Shown here piece after piece: positions 34,089 to 45,622 of a stretch of 64,000 nucleotides of DNA. A model generated the notes under the pieces. It was not told where the DNA came from. It saw only the letters and a program-made list of their open reading frames with translations, and ran no database searches. The DNA is from Desmodus rotundus. Lineage: Eukaryota > Chordata > Mammalia > Chiroptera > Phyllostomidae. A program made the position numbers and the translations under genes. How positions within the stretch are numbered: the stretch's first letter is position 1; each line of letters begins with the position of its first letter. The stretch covers positions 53,746,873-53,810,872 of the forward strand of contig NC_071399.1 in the NCBI RefSeq assembly GCF_022682495.2. The letters run 5' to 3'.

Positions 34089-34499
34089 CAAACCAAGCCC
34101 AGGTTTCCTAAATATGAAAATTAGACGACTATATATTTTCATGTACTAAGTTTCAAATTTGAGTTCAAGGATAAGTCATAATAATAAATGGGAAGTCAGT
34201 CCTGGCTGACACAGTAAATTCTTTTCGTAAGTTCTGATTTAAAGAAAGAAAGAAAGAGTCTTAACTTTAGTTGGCATTTAATAAATTCATTCAATCCACC
34301 TAGTTTTTCTCAGCTAATTCAAATATAAATGTTGAAAATTACCCCATGCAGCCATACCAGCTTTGTATTAAGGTATATATAATGATTTGATATATATCAA
34401 ATTTTAGAAATAAAAGAACCCACAGTACATAAGTCTTAAGTTGCCACATTTTATTTACGTGGGAGTTTAAAGTTTGTCATCCTGAAGTATTTAATACTA

Positions 34500-34600
34500 G
34501 TTGCTTCTACTACAAAGCATGCTAATAATAACAGATAATGTTTATGAAGTGCTTACTAAGTGCCTGGTACTATATTAAGCACTTTATACATATGAACTGG
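34500..34600 (+). repeat. MIR SINE fragment
   Basis: AAGTGCTTACTAAGTGCCTG and AAGCACTTTATACATATGAA match the 5' half of MIR. Confidence 0.65.
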
Positions 34601-35387
34601 ATGTTTTAAAAAAGGTTGATTGAGGTATAGTTTACATATAGTAGAATTTTCCCTATTTATGTGCATAGTCCTGTGATTTTTGACAACATACATTGATCAT
34701 ATAACTGTTAACCGGTGGTCGTTGGTGCCAATTACCAATTCAACATCAACAAGAGTCCCCAATTTGGGATGTGGTGGAAAAGGAAACTTTATTTAGTGCA
34801 AAACAGCTCAACTGTGACACAGCATGGCTGTGAAAACATGACTCTGCTCTGGTCTTCACTGGTTTGCGCTGGTTAGTGCTGGTTGATGCTGGTCTGCTCC
34901 ACTCTGCTCTGGTCTGCTCTCGCAACACATCTTCAGTGTTTCAGCTCAGCCAGAGAAACCTGGTTCATTCTTTAGTGGAAAGGGAAAGTGTACTCACAGA
35001 GCCGGTGAGGAGCTGGCTTATATAGACAGAAGTCCCTGCCCCTGGCCCTTGACTGGGCTGTTTTCATGCCAATGAGGACTACAAATCCTTGCCGTTTGAT
35101 TGGTTCAAAAAGACACTTTCCTGATTGGTCAGAATGGAGCTCCTCTGGTTGGTTGGTGAAGATGTTGATGGGGGAAACTATAGCTGCACAGGATTGGATG
35201 GGGAAAGCCTCAGTCCTATTGGTTGAAATAAGATTCCAGGAACTCCTTTATAAGGGTTGGCTCAGATGACACATGACACAAATAAAGTGCAGGCAGACAG
35301 TTCATTTCAGAGGCAGGTAGTTCGGTGCAGGTATCTCCCTGAAGTGCGGTTTGCGGTAGAGGCCTCTGTGAAGAAATGCCTATTAGG

Positions 35388-37248
35388 GGGTTAGAGGGGA
35401 GGAACCAAGATGGCGGCGTAGGTAGACACACTGCGCCTCCTCGCACAACCAGATCTGACAGAGAATCGAACAGCAAGGGGGACCGACACCGAGGAAATAG
35501 AAAAATAAACATGCATCCAGACCGGTAGGAGGGGCGGAGATGGGCACCAGGGTGGAGAGGACTCGCGTGGCTGTGGCGGGACTGAGACTGACGGAGTGTG
35601 GGACAAATGGCGCAGGCAGTCTGAGCACTAGCAGACCCTGCGGCCCCACATTTGCACAGATAAACCCAGAGGGCCGGACTCAGAGTGGCGGAGAGCGGGG
35701 CAGGCAGAGTGGCGGGTAGCACCCTGCGGCACCACATTCGCCCACAGATAAACCGGAGGAACGGCGGGCAGCGAAGCAGACCGCGTAACCCAGGGCTCCA
35801 GCTCGGGGAAATAAAGCCTCAAACCTCTGATTCAAAGCGCCCCTGGGGGTTGGGGCGGCAGCAGGAGAGACTCCCAGCCTCACAGGAGAGGTTGTTGGAG
35901 AGACCCACAGGGGCCTAGAGTGTGCACAGGCCCACTTACTTGGGAACCAGCACCAGAGTGGCCCAGTTTGATTGTGGGTAGCGGAGTAAAAGATTGAAAT
36001 CCGGAGGAGAGTGAGGCGGGCGCCATTGCTCCCACTCGGCCCCTCCCCCACGTACAGCGTCACAGTGCGGCGACCAGCATTACCCCGCCCCCCCCCCCCC
36101 CCCCCCCCCGTGAACACCTAAGGCTCCGCCCCTTAAAGTAACAGACACGCCAAGACAAACAAACAAACAAACAAAATGGCCCAAATGACAGAACACTTCA
36201 AAGCTCCAGAAAAAATACAACTAAGCGAGGAAGAGATAGCCAACCTATCGGACGCACAGTTCAAAGCACTGGTTATCAATATGCTCACAGACATGGTTGA
36301 ATCTGTTCGAAAAACAGATGAAAAAATGAAGCCTATGCTAAGAGAAACAAAGGAAAATGTACAGGGAACCAATAGTGATGAGAAGGAAACTGGGACTCAA
36401 ATCGATGGAATGGACCAGAAGGAAGAAACAAACATCCAACCAGAAAAGAATGAAGAAACAACAACTTGGAAAAATGAGGAGAGGCTCAGGAACCTCCAGG
36501 ACACCTTGAAACGTTCCAACATCCGAATTATAGGGGTGCCAGAAGGAGAAGAGGAAGAACAAAAAATTGAAAACTTATTTGAACAAATAATGGAGAACTT
36601 CCCCAATCTGGCAAAGGAAATAGACTTCCAGGAAGTCCAGGAAGCTCAGAGAGTCCCAAAGAAGCTGGACCCAAGGAGGAACACAACAAGGCACATCATA
36701 ATTACATTACCCAAGATTAAACGCAAGGACCTACATCCAAGATTACTGTATCCAGCAAAGCTATCATTTAGAATGGAAGGGAAGATAAAGTGCTTCTCAG
36801 ATAAGGTCAAGTTTCAGAAGCTCATCATCACCAAGCCCTTATTATATGAAATGTTAAAGGGAGTTACCTAAGAAAAAGAAGATCAAATATAGGAACAGTA
36901 AAAATGACAACAAACTCACAGTTATTAACGACCACACATAAAACAAAAACGAGAGCAAACTAGGCAAACAACTAGAACATGAGGGTTGTCAATAAGGGAG
37001 AGGGAGGGGGAGTGGGGGTAAAGGTACAGAGAATAAGTAGCATGGATGATAGGTGGAAAATAGACAGGGGGAGGGTAAAAATAGTGTAGGAAATGTAGAA
37101 GCCAAAGAACTTATAAGTATGACCCATGGACATGAACTATGGGGGGGGAATGTGGGAGGGAGGGGGGTGGGCAGGATGGAGTGGAGTGGGGGGGGAAATG
37201 GGACAACTGTAATAGCATAATCAATAAATATATATATATATATAAAAA
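35388..37248 (+). mobile_element. HAL1-like element E, full length, 1.86 kb
   Basis: The best-preserved copy. A perfect 17-bp target duplication (AAGAAATGCCTATTAGG) lies at 35371-35387 and 37249-37265. The 5' end carries a YY1-type site (CAAGATGGCGGC at 35406-35417), followed by a GC-rich 5'UTR of about 0.78 kb, a 22-C run (36088-36109), an intact ORF1 and a 0.37-kb 3'UTR with a G-rich stretch. It ends AATAAATATATA plus A tail. There is no ORF2. Mobilisation must have used L1 ORF2 protein in trans. Confidence 0.95.
36176..36871 (+). CDS. ORF1 of HAL1-like element E, L1 ORF1p-like, 231 aa, intact
   Basis: L1 ORF1p is a trimeric RNA-binding chaperone that coats the element's RNA. Here the N-terminal third is charged and heptad-rich (coiled-coil-like; start MAQMTEHFKAPEK). 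The central RRM-like part includes RSNIRIIGVPEGEEEEQKIE at about residues 113-132 and FPNLAKEIDFQEVQEAQRVP at about 145-164. The C-terminal domain is shortened: after ITLPKIK (about residue 182) the frame jumps to RKDLHPRLLYPAK, dropping 47 codons present in elements A, B, D, F and G. The deleted block includes the SADFSKETLQARR core, which in L1 contributes to RNA binding, so normal ORF1p activity is doubtful. The start ATG is the conserved one of the family. This is a transposon gene, not a host gene. Confidence 0.9.
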   Translation: MAQMTEHFKAPEKIQLSEEEIANLSDAQFKALVINMLTDMVESVRKTDEKMKPMLRETKENVQGTNSDEKETGTQIDGMDQKEETNIQPEKNEETTTWKNEERLRNLQDTLKRSNIRIIGVPEGEEEEQKIENLFEQIMENFPNLAKEIDFQEVQEAQRVPKKLDPRRNTTRHIIITLPKIKRKDLHPRLLYPAKLSFRMEGKIKCFSDKVKFQKLIITKPLLYEMLKGVT

Positions 37249-37320
37249 AAGAAATGCCTATTAGGCTGTTTTTTAAAAAAATTTCAGGTTAGCTACCAGG
37301 AGCCAGCCCCCCGCCCCTCA

Positions 37321-37516
37321 TTTTTTAAAAAGATTTTATTTATTTATTTTTACAGAGAGGGAAAAAGAGGGAGAAAGACATCAATCAGTTGCCTTTCACA
37401 CACACCACAAGTAGGGATCTGGCTTGCAACCCAGGCATGGGCCCTGACTGGGACTTGAACCAGTGATCTTTTGGTTTGTAGGCCAGTGCTCAATCCACTG
37501 AGCCATACCAGCCAGG
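37321..37516 (-). repeat. VES SINE
   Basis: Reverse copy with head CTGGCTGGTATGGCTCAGTG on the minus strand near 37515. It lies directly against the LTR end. Confidence 0.9.
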
Positions 37517-38389
37517 AGTAGAATCCCTTTTTAGTAGGTATCTTCTTTCTCAGGGTCCACATAACCAATACTAGAGTCACCATAAAGAACATTTCTATTT
37601 CCCTAATAGTTCTCTTGTTCTCCTTTGTAGTCAGTCCCTTTCCCTCATTTCCAGCCAGGGGCAACCACTGATAGGATTTCTGTCTTTTTTGTTTGGCCTT
37701 TTCCAGAATGTCATATAAATGGAATCATAGAGTATATATTTTGAGTCTCGCTTATTTCACTCAGCCTGATGTGTTTAGATTCATACATGTTGTAGCATTT
37801 ATCAGCAGTTCAAAAGTTCATACCTTTTTACTACTGATAGCATTCCATTGTATGGATATAAGACAATGTGCTTAGCTATTCACCAGTAGATGGACATGTG
37901 AGTTTTCAGTATTAGGTGGTTAGGAGTAAAACTGCTATAAATATTTGTGTAGAAGTTTTTTTTTTTCTTAATAGATATATCTTCATTTCTCAAGAGTAAA
38001 TAGTAGTGGGACTGCTGGATTATTGTATAATAAGTATATGTTTAACTTCATAAGAAACTGCCAAACTATTTTCCAAATAGGCTGTACCATTTTGCATTCC
38101 CACGAACAATATATGAGGATTGTTTTTTGCTCCACATCCTCACCAGCACCGTTTTTAAAAGCTATTCCAATGATATATAGTAGTATTATGACTTTAATTT
38201 GTATTTCCTTATTGAGTAATAATGTTGATCTTTTCTGTGCTTATTCCCTGTCTGTATCTCTTCTGTTCAGTGGTTTAAGTGTTTTAAAAATTGGTTTGTT
38301 TTCTTATTTTTGAGTTTAAGTTCTTTATAGGGCATCGACTAATTTTAATTCTCCCAATAATCCTTTGGGTGCTATTAACCTAAATAACA

Positions 38390-38490
38390 GATAAGTTAAG
38401 GCACAGGATTGTTATGTAATTGCCCAGGATTACACAGTGAATAGGTGGCAGAGCTGGGATTTGAATTCAAGTAGATTGGCTCTAGAACTT
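38390..38490 (+). repeat. MIR SINE fragment
   Basis: TAAGTTAAGGCACAGGATTG, TAGGTGGCAGAGCTGGGATT and TTGAATTCAAG match the MIR core and 3' half. Confidence 0.8.
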
Positions 38491-41400
38491 GTGCTGTTTT
38501 GCCTTTTTTTTTTTTTCCTTTTCCCTATGGGGGTTGATTTCTTGGGACTGTCAGTACAACCAGGATCCAGTTCCTGTGGGTGGTAAAATAATACTAATAG
38601 GGATGCCCCTGGTCAAAGGGGCACTATATTATAATAGCAACTCTCGAGCTATCTCCTTAGCAATAGCTAAGATAACTTGTTGCTGTTGAAGAGAGGTAAT
38701 TATTTTCATTTTGTGTCTCTTCCCTTCTATATGTGTGGCCAAAAACACTTTTTTTAAATTACAGTCCAAATACCTGCCATTATCAAGTAATGAGTTTTAT
38801 ATAAATGGATTTTCTCAGTAGCAGAAGCTTATCCTTTTATATATCCATACTTCATAAAAAATTTTACATACTTTATGTAATTCATTTTGTTTTTTAAAAA
38901 CCTTTATCATGATAATGCTGACTTTGAGGCACTCATCTGTATGATGATATGCTTTGGGAGAATGAAGAATGTGTTGACCCTATAGGATAGCTTCAGATCC
39001 CAGGACTTTTTACATTATATTTATTTATACAGTAGTTTTGTAGTTTTTAATTTTTTTCTCATTATCAGCTTTGTCACTTGTTTCTTTTAACATCACCCAT
39101 TCTCTATTCTGTCACTTTTTATAATTTCTAATTAGCTGAAAGATAATCAAATTACTAGGCTTATATGGATATTGTCTAAAATAAGTTTCAGCTCTGGGAA
39201 ACAACTTGGGTTTTCCAGTAAACGTTTCCTGTGACTGCTCAGAGGACCTTTTTCTTGGAGTTTGGGTATTGAATAGTCATTCTGGAAAAATGAGCTAAAT
39301 TAAACAAAATACGGCACTTGAATATAGAAAAGTGATATGTTTTTCTTTTTAGCATTTTTATTAATAATTTGTTTAACCATAGGGATTATTTTAGTAACAA
39401 GATAAATCAAGCAATGTTCAGTGGAATGGAATAAATAGGTACTTAATGGGCAGCAAGTTGGTTGGTTCATTGTCATTACATTTTGTAGCAGTTTGTAGAG
39501 TTCCTAAGTCAATGACAGCTTGTCCTCTCAACTGTGCCTCCAGTAAGGCAGAATAATTACTTCCAAGCAATTAACTAAAGGGAGAACACCTTGCCAGGTT
39601 CCATTTACTTTTTGTAAAATAGTAGGATGAAGGCTAGCTAGTGACTTGCACTTCATCATTTAAAGTGCTTTTGGAAAGCATTAGTTTTCAATCCATTTTC
39701 ATCAATTTAAGCTCTTAGGATAAATTAATAAATATTCACACATGGAGGAAGGGTAAATAATTGTAGTAATGTTTCAGCTGCATGGGCACCTTGTCAGATG
39801 TATAGTGGCTTAGAGAGCTAAACTTCACTGGCCACATCTTTCGTTGGCACCCTTAGGCTACATGTGTATGGTACAGCCCAACACATAGTATGCTTTCATT
39901 TATGTTTGAAAGGTATAGAAAATTGTGGCCATGTCTTGGAAGTAGTTCAGCTATGAACCATGATTGCATTGATAATTATTTTAAAATAGGGTTTTATCAA
40001 GCTTGCAGTTCTGTTTAAAATCATTTTGTTATATTAAACTTTAGTTCCTTTCTAACCCCAAGTTTGGTATTATTTTTTAGTATAAACCAGATTAATTCTC
40101 ACTTATTTTTCCACTGAACTTTGAATTTTCTAGTGGATATCTGTTTAGTGAACTTATAAATCTGCATCTGGTATTGCAGTTTGCTAGCTGTTCCAGAGTA
40201 CATAGTAATATACCCCCCTCATATAAAGGTTAATGAGTAGCCAGGTTAAATTCACCAGTCCATTGTTACTTAACATTAAAAGCTAGAAAGTTTGCTATCT
40301 TCCTTCCATTCCCTCCCATGCTTTTTTCTTTGTTTTATTTACTTGATACATTAAAATTACTTTTGAATATTAAGATTTAAAAAAATACAACATACAGTTT
40401 TTAATTTTGCTTCCTTGTAGATTCCGATTGTATTTTATTAATAATTTTAATATGGTAATTAACATGAGCTGAGTAATGGTTTAATCAAGGTAGATCTTGC
40501 TCCTTGATTCTACCTTGCTCCTTTTTCTATACCTCTCCCCCGTTTTTACCTGTAGATTTGCATGTTTGACCTAGCAGAATAATTGGGTCCACAGCAACAT
40601 GGGCGTGCCTCCCTTAGAAACACTTAGTTTCATGTATGACTCATAAGCTGAAGCACAGACACCACTTCCCCAATCTACAGGAGCCATTTTAACAGCATAA
40701 AACTTGCCGGATTGCTTTTTTATTTTCAAGCCCAAAGGATAATATTTAACGATAATGAGAATATTTGAAGGTAATGTTATGATTTTGGGTGTTTGCTTCT
40801 GGCTGTTTCCTGAGCTGGTGAATGGAGGGTGGTTCTTACCTGTCAAAGAACATGGCTGAATGTGTTCTCTAACTCTGAGAAAATGTAGTCAGTCACATGC
40901 CTGACTGCACTTTTTAACTACTAGGGGAAACAAAGCATTCTCATACTGGAAAGTTTTAGATCTTCTTGGTAAGGCATTTTTTATGTTTTGTGTGATTTTT
41001 TTTTCCTGTATGACTTGAGAATAAAGGAAATTTTTCTTTCTTTTTTTATATCACAAGGCAAACTAAGTCAAATATTAATTTTTAAAAATGTAATTGTATT
41101 TTGAGGGTAGCCAGATTGTTACAGTTAAATAAACTGTACTATTCACATGTGATATTCATGTTAAGAAAAAAATTCAGGAGCAATGGTTTTGTTTTGGCAT
41201 AATAGTTTAGGGGAGGTTTTGGGACAACTCAGTTGTAGGTGTTGCTCCTTGACTCTTCTATCCTTTTTTTCTTTCTCTTAAGTTAATGAAATGATACTGA
41301 ACATTGAATTTTGAAAATGCAAGTTTAAGTAAAATGAATGCTCATTTAGATAACAAGAGTGACGTAAAGAGGAAGAAAGACTAGAATGATTCATTTACTT

Positions 41401-43930
41401 TTAGGAAAAAATAATAAAATTCTATAATTCACACTGGAAACTTGTTCTGAATAGCAGTCTTAGAAGCATAACTAGATTCTAAGAAAACACAGTATTTCAA
41501 TTTGTGTAAAAAGAAAAAGTATTGGCCTTTTTTTCTGTTCTTAGTAAGTGCTTGTTTTGTATTTTAACAAGTAATACCTTTTATAATAGAAAAGATTGTC
41601 CGGTCTTTTCCTGAAATATTTATCATTGAAATTATAAGATTTAGTGAGTGTACATTCTGGTGTGACTTGAAGTTCTAGGTACTCTGAGAAGCTGGATATA
41701 GTAGTATTTTAGTTATGAAAATTATTTATAGAACTAAGATTTGAAAGTAAAATTAGAATATGCTGTGATTATGAATGTTGTAGAAATAAAAGTTGCCAAG
41801 TCATTTATTATTGACTATGATGATATTTAGCTAGCTCTTCAGAAATTTGCTGTTATTCACTTTCCAAGGGCTTGAAAGCCTGTCAGATGAAAGGTAAGAT
41901 AGAAAGGCAGTCAGTTATTATTTCTTTAATATTTTGAAAGGATTTTTGATATTAACAGATCAATTTTGTGGTCTTTTAAGAAATGCACAGCAGACATTTT
42001 ACTCTTAGCCATTTGATATCATCTTTGTTTCAGTATTGACGACTTGGTCAGCCTTTGAGTAAGCAAAGGCTGTATTTACTTCTAATCTGATCTGTATGAA
42101 AAATCTAATGAAACTTTTGTCCTTTAACATTTTTTTTTGAGTTTTTAAAAGCCAGTGTGACCCATATGAGAAAAATCAAGGGTCACACAAATAAGCAAAT
42201 AATTAAGATTTTATTTATTAAAGAGAGTAGAAGAATTTAGTTTCTTAAAAGTCAAGATACTAGTACAATTTAAATAAAATAGTGCTCATATGTTTCAGTT
42301 TCCTTTTATGTAAAGAAGACTGAGGTGGGACTTCAAGGAGAATTGGGGGAGGAAGAAAGCACTGAAGAAAGGAGAGGCCTTTAAGACTTACTAGGTGGTC
42401 TCCTTCCCACTCTTTTCCTCTGATAAGGTTGAATTTAAGTTTAAACTGAGTCATCAGGATGAAATTTAGAATTACCAATTTACACAACTCTAGCGCTAAA
42501 AAAGACTGAAGATTGTTCAACTGCCTCACTTTTATAAATGAAGAAACAGCTCCAAAAGGTCCTGTGACTTGCTCAGGGTTGTGACATGCTTAATGGCAGG
42601 GCTTCCAGCCTGGAGCTACTTATGCTAGTCTACTCCAACAAGTGATGCTTTGTTTGAAACGGTCTGTATTTCCTTAAGAGTAAATAAAACCTTAGTTAAA
42701 TTGCTTGCTGATAATTTTGGTGATAAGATGCAACCAGATGAATTAGCCAAGGATTCCGAAAATGTGTTCAATCTAGTTTTCGTTTTCCTCAGAGAGCTGA
42801 TACATTTTTAAAAATTTCAACAACAGTTTTTTTACACTGTTAGAACTTTTTCATAGCTGAAGCATTGTTTTTGACATTGCTTGTTTAAGATGGGCCTAGT
42901 GAAGGTGAAAATATGAGAAATTGGGAATTTACTTTAAATGTGTATATAAAAAGACAGGTTTATTTCTGCTTTAATTTTACCTCGTTCTTTTAGAAGGGCA
43001 AATACTGTTTAATACAATGCCTTGTTGTATTACAGTGTGTATATGGTGGGGTATGTATAAAATTTTGGATGTGAATATATAAAATATGGAGGTCTCTAAG
43101 CTATAACATAATAGCTTGAATTTAACTTCCCCATATCTAGTAATCTCATTCTGTCATATCTTTTCTCTTTTTTTGAGAGTTTACTTACTGGGCACTTTTA
43201 GAATCTTCGGGGAAATACAAAATCTTTGTCTATTAATTTTTTATGTGTTTTATTGGGTGTTTGAAATTTACTTTTAGATCTTCCTTTTTGAAATTTGGAT
43301 TTTTAAAAATTACTTTGCATATGACTGTCAAATTGCCTACATTTCTCAGACTCCTATCCCAGTTCAATATCAGATTTTCCACAATGTGGTCATCATTGTT
43401 CTAAAAAACAAACCAGGCGCAAAAAGCTAGAAAATAGAAAACATGGGTTCTATCCTCACAAACTTAGATTCTTACTGGGAAAAACAGGGCTTGGTAACAT
43501 AGGTGAAGTAAGTAAAGAATGGAACCAAACCACTAAGAAGTTAAATTCAGGTTCAGACTGCCTTGAGGTGAATTATGATTGAGACTTCAAACAGGTAAGT
43601 TTATGGATCTTTAGGAGTTATTAGTATTGAAGGATGTGCATTTGCCTACATTAAGAAGATTGTCTTCACCAACAAGAAAAAGAATGTTAAGCTCTTGAGA
43701 TTAGAAATGTTTTCTTCTATTTCTCTTTGCAACCTTTGACAAACTACGAAGTATATATGAGTCAACTATTATTTGCTGCATTAAACTCTTGGCTACTCAG
43801 TTGGGTAGGTCCTGCTATATTGTTAGGAGTGGCAAATCTTTAAAAGGTATGTGGCCCTTAGCTTAATCTCTTGTCTGGTGTCTGCTCATTGTCAACCATT
43901 CAAAGAAAAGAATAACACCTACCTGGTAGT
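38491..43930. other. repeat-poor intronic stretch
   Basis: About 5.4 kb with almost no recognisable young repeat (a MIR-like stretch near 42500-42640 apart). No exon was recognised on either strand. Such a repeat-poor block inside a repeat-loaded intron may hold regulatory sequence, but this cannot be shown from one genome. Confidence 0.45.
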
Positions 43931-43937
43931 ATACATT

Positions 43938-44100
43938 TTAAAGTGGTAATTTTCAACCTTTGATGTAACAATCAACTGGCTTCCACTCAGGAAATTCTGA
44001 TTCATTAGATCTAGGGTTTGATTTTTCAGTCTGAATTTTTAATAAGATGATTGTGATACAGGTGTTTATATGCCACACTTTCAGAAAAAGATTTGACAGA
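43938..44100 (+). mobile_element. MER5A-like hAT (Charlie) fragment
   Basis: GTGGTAATTTTCAACCTTTG opens like the MER5 terminal repeat. AATTCTGATTCATTAGATCT matches its middle. The right end is decayed. Confidence 0.6.
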
Positions 44101-44162
44101 TTTAGGACTAGCGATTAATCAGTTATTTAGCATTGTAATGTATGAATTTTTAAGCAACAGTA

Positions 44163-44292
44163 CTGGATTAGGCAAAAGTAGGTTTATAGTTGTGAGTACA
44201 CATAACACAGAGTTCATTCTTGTATTATTATTTAGTCTTGTAGTATATATTTTTCCCTATGAACAACTGTAAATCTACTTTTGCCCACCCTG
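44163..44292. mobile_element. mariner-type MITE, 130 bp
   Basis: Inverted ends: left ...GGCAAAAGTAGGTTTATAGT, right (complement) ...GGGCAAAAGTAGATTTACAG. TA dinucleotides flank it at 44161-44162 and 44293-44294. No coding capacity. Confidence 0.8.
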
Positions 44293-44294
44293 TA

Positions 44295-45610
44295 TTTTGA
44301 AGCCCACAGCCCATAGTAAGTAAGAAAAGTGACTGCAGTAGTTTATTATCACTATTAGGACTTATTTATCCTCCTCTCCCTATCCATTGTCCCTTTCTCT
44401 TTCATTTTTTGTTGGGCTGTGTCTTTCAAATTTGTGCCTCTCCTTCTTCCTCTTCTCTAATTCTGCTTTCCCCCTTCCACTCCCCAACGCACTGCCATAT
44501 TCACCACAATATATAATGAAACTAATTATTTTTGTTTTTCCAATGTAATTGGCCCGCTCTGTATCTTTCAGTGAACCATCACTCTGCCAGTGTTAGTTTA
44601 TTTTCCTATAAGTTCTATTTGGTGCTTTATGGTATCTCTCTCTGTTCCCTTATCCCTGAGGTTCTAGGGAAAAACACGTTCCCTTCCTGATTTATGATAG
44701 CATTTACAGTCTTTGAAAACCGTCTCTCTGGGAAAATACACTATTATTATTTGTAATTGTTTGAGTCCCTGAGGGAGCAATCTTTTTCCCAATGTGATGC
44801 TTGTATATAATTTTTGAGGTTTCTCTAGACATTTAATTACATCACTGATTGTATATTTATGGATTTTGCCTTACACTACATCCCATCTAATGGGACATAG
44901 ATGTTCATAGACTCTTGTATAGATGGGAAGAAGAGTCCCATCAGTTGAATGGTCTGAAAATAATTATTGCTTTCATCATTTGTATTTCCACCAGGTTATG
45001 CTCTTTCACTTCATGTAAATGATGAATATTAAATTAATAATAACACTGAGTCAACCCAATGGTTAAAACAATTTTCAGCTATTGGAGCAATCTTTTTCGC
45101 CCTTTACTAAAGAGAAAGTTTTTTGTGTCACCTTTATCTTTGTGTCTTATTCAATTAGTCTGTGTACTATAGTAAAAATGACTGTTGATCTGTACTACAA
45201 ATGTCTACACACATCCCACTTTTTATGGAAAAAATAACTCATGTGCTATTTGCTTTGTTGGCAGAGAGGAAGAAATTATGCAGCTGGTTGTACAAATTTC
45301 TGTGCAGAAACATTTTGATTCCCTCTCTTCCAGTTTTAATACCTGAGTTAATGCCATATTCATCATCAGAAAACTCTTCCTAAACATTTATTTTTACTTT
45401 TATTCTCTTCCCCCTATAGGACTTCAGAACTCTTCTTCCATTTGTCCTTTAATTGCTGAGGGGGAAGACAGCTTGTTAAACTCTTTCTTAACTCCATATT
45501 TTGTAGCCTGAGATTGATTGTTAGCATGAAAAAAAAAGCAAAAATCCCTTTAGAGTTTGTATGAAGATTGATTTAACAATTTTTTTGAAGTTTTGAAACT
45601 TTGAAACAAA
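44295..45610. other. intronic sequence, no gene recognised
   Basis: CT-rich stretch at 44370-44500, otherwise AT-rich. No exon seen. Confidence 0.4.
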
Positions 45611-45622
45611 GTTTTCAAAGTG

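Larger units (their letters stand above)
34706..37320 (-). repeat. solo endogenous-retrovirus LTR, split by HAL1-like element E
   Basis: LTR segments 34706-35387 and 37266-37320 (about 740 bp in total, outer limits approximate). On the minus strand it begins with TG at 37320. It contains several CCAAT boxes (for example at about 35098 and 35122), a TATA box TATATAAG (35024-35017) and an AATAAA signal (34793-34788), in the order expected for U3-R-U5. A GCTGGT-rich stretch lies at about 34860-34905. No gag, pol or env sequence remains, so this is a recombined solo LTR, probably class I; the class is inference. Confidence 0.75.
34610..38310 (-). repeat. old L1 (L1M-type) 3' region, 34610-34705 and 37517-38310
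   Basis: Reverse old L1. The distal 3' end (GATTGAGGTATAGTTTACAT) precedes the LTR. The body (ATATAAATGGAATCATAGAG near 37713; CATTTTGCATTCCCACGAAC near 38088) follows the VES SINE. LTR, HAL1-like element and SINE have all landed within it or beside it. Confidence 0.65.

Noticed and set aside
36176..36871. Host gene encoding a coiled-coil protein
   Set aside because: Its sequence matches ORF1 of several repeats in the same window and it lies within a target-site duplication, so it is a transposon ORF.
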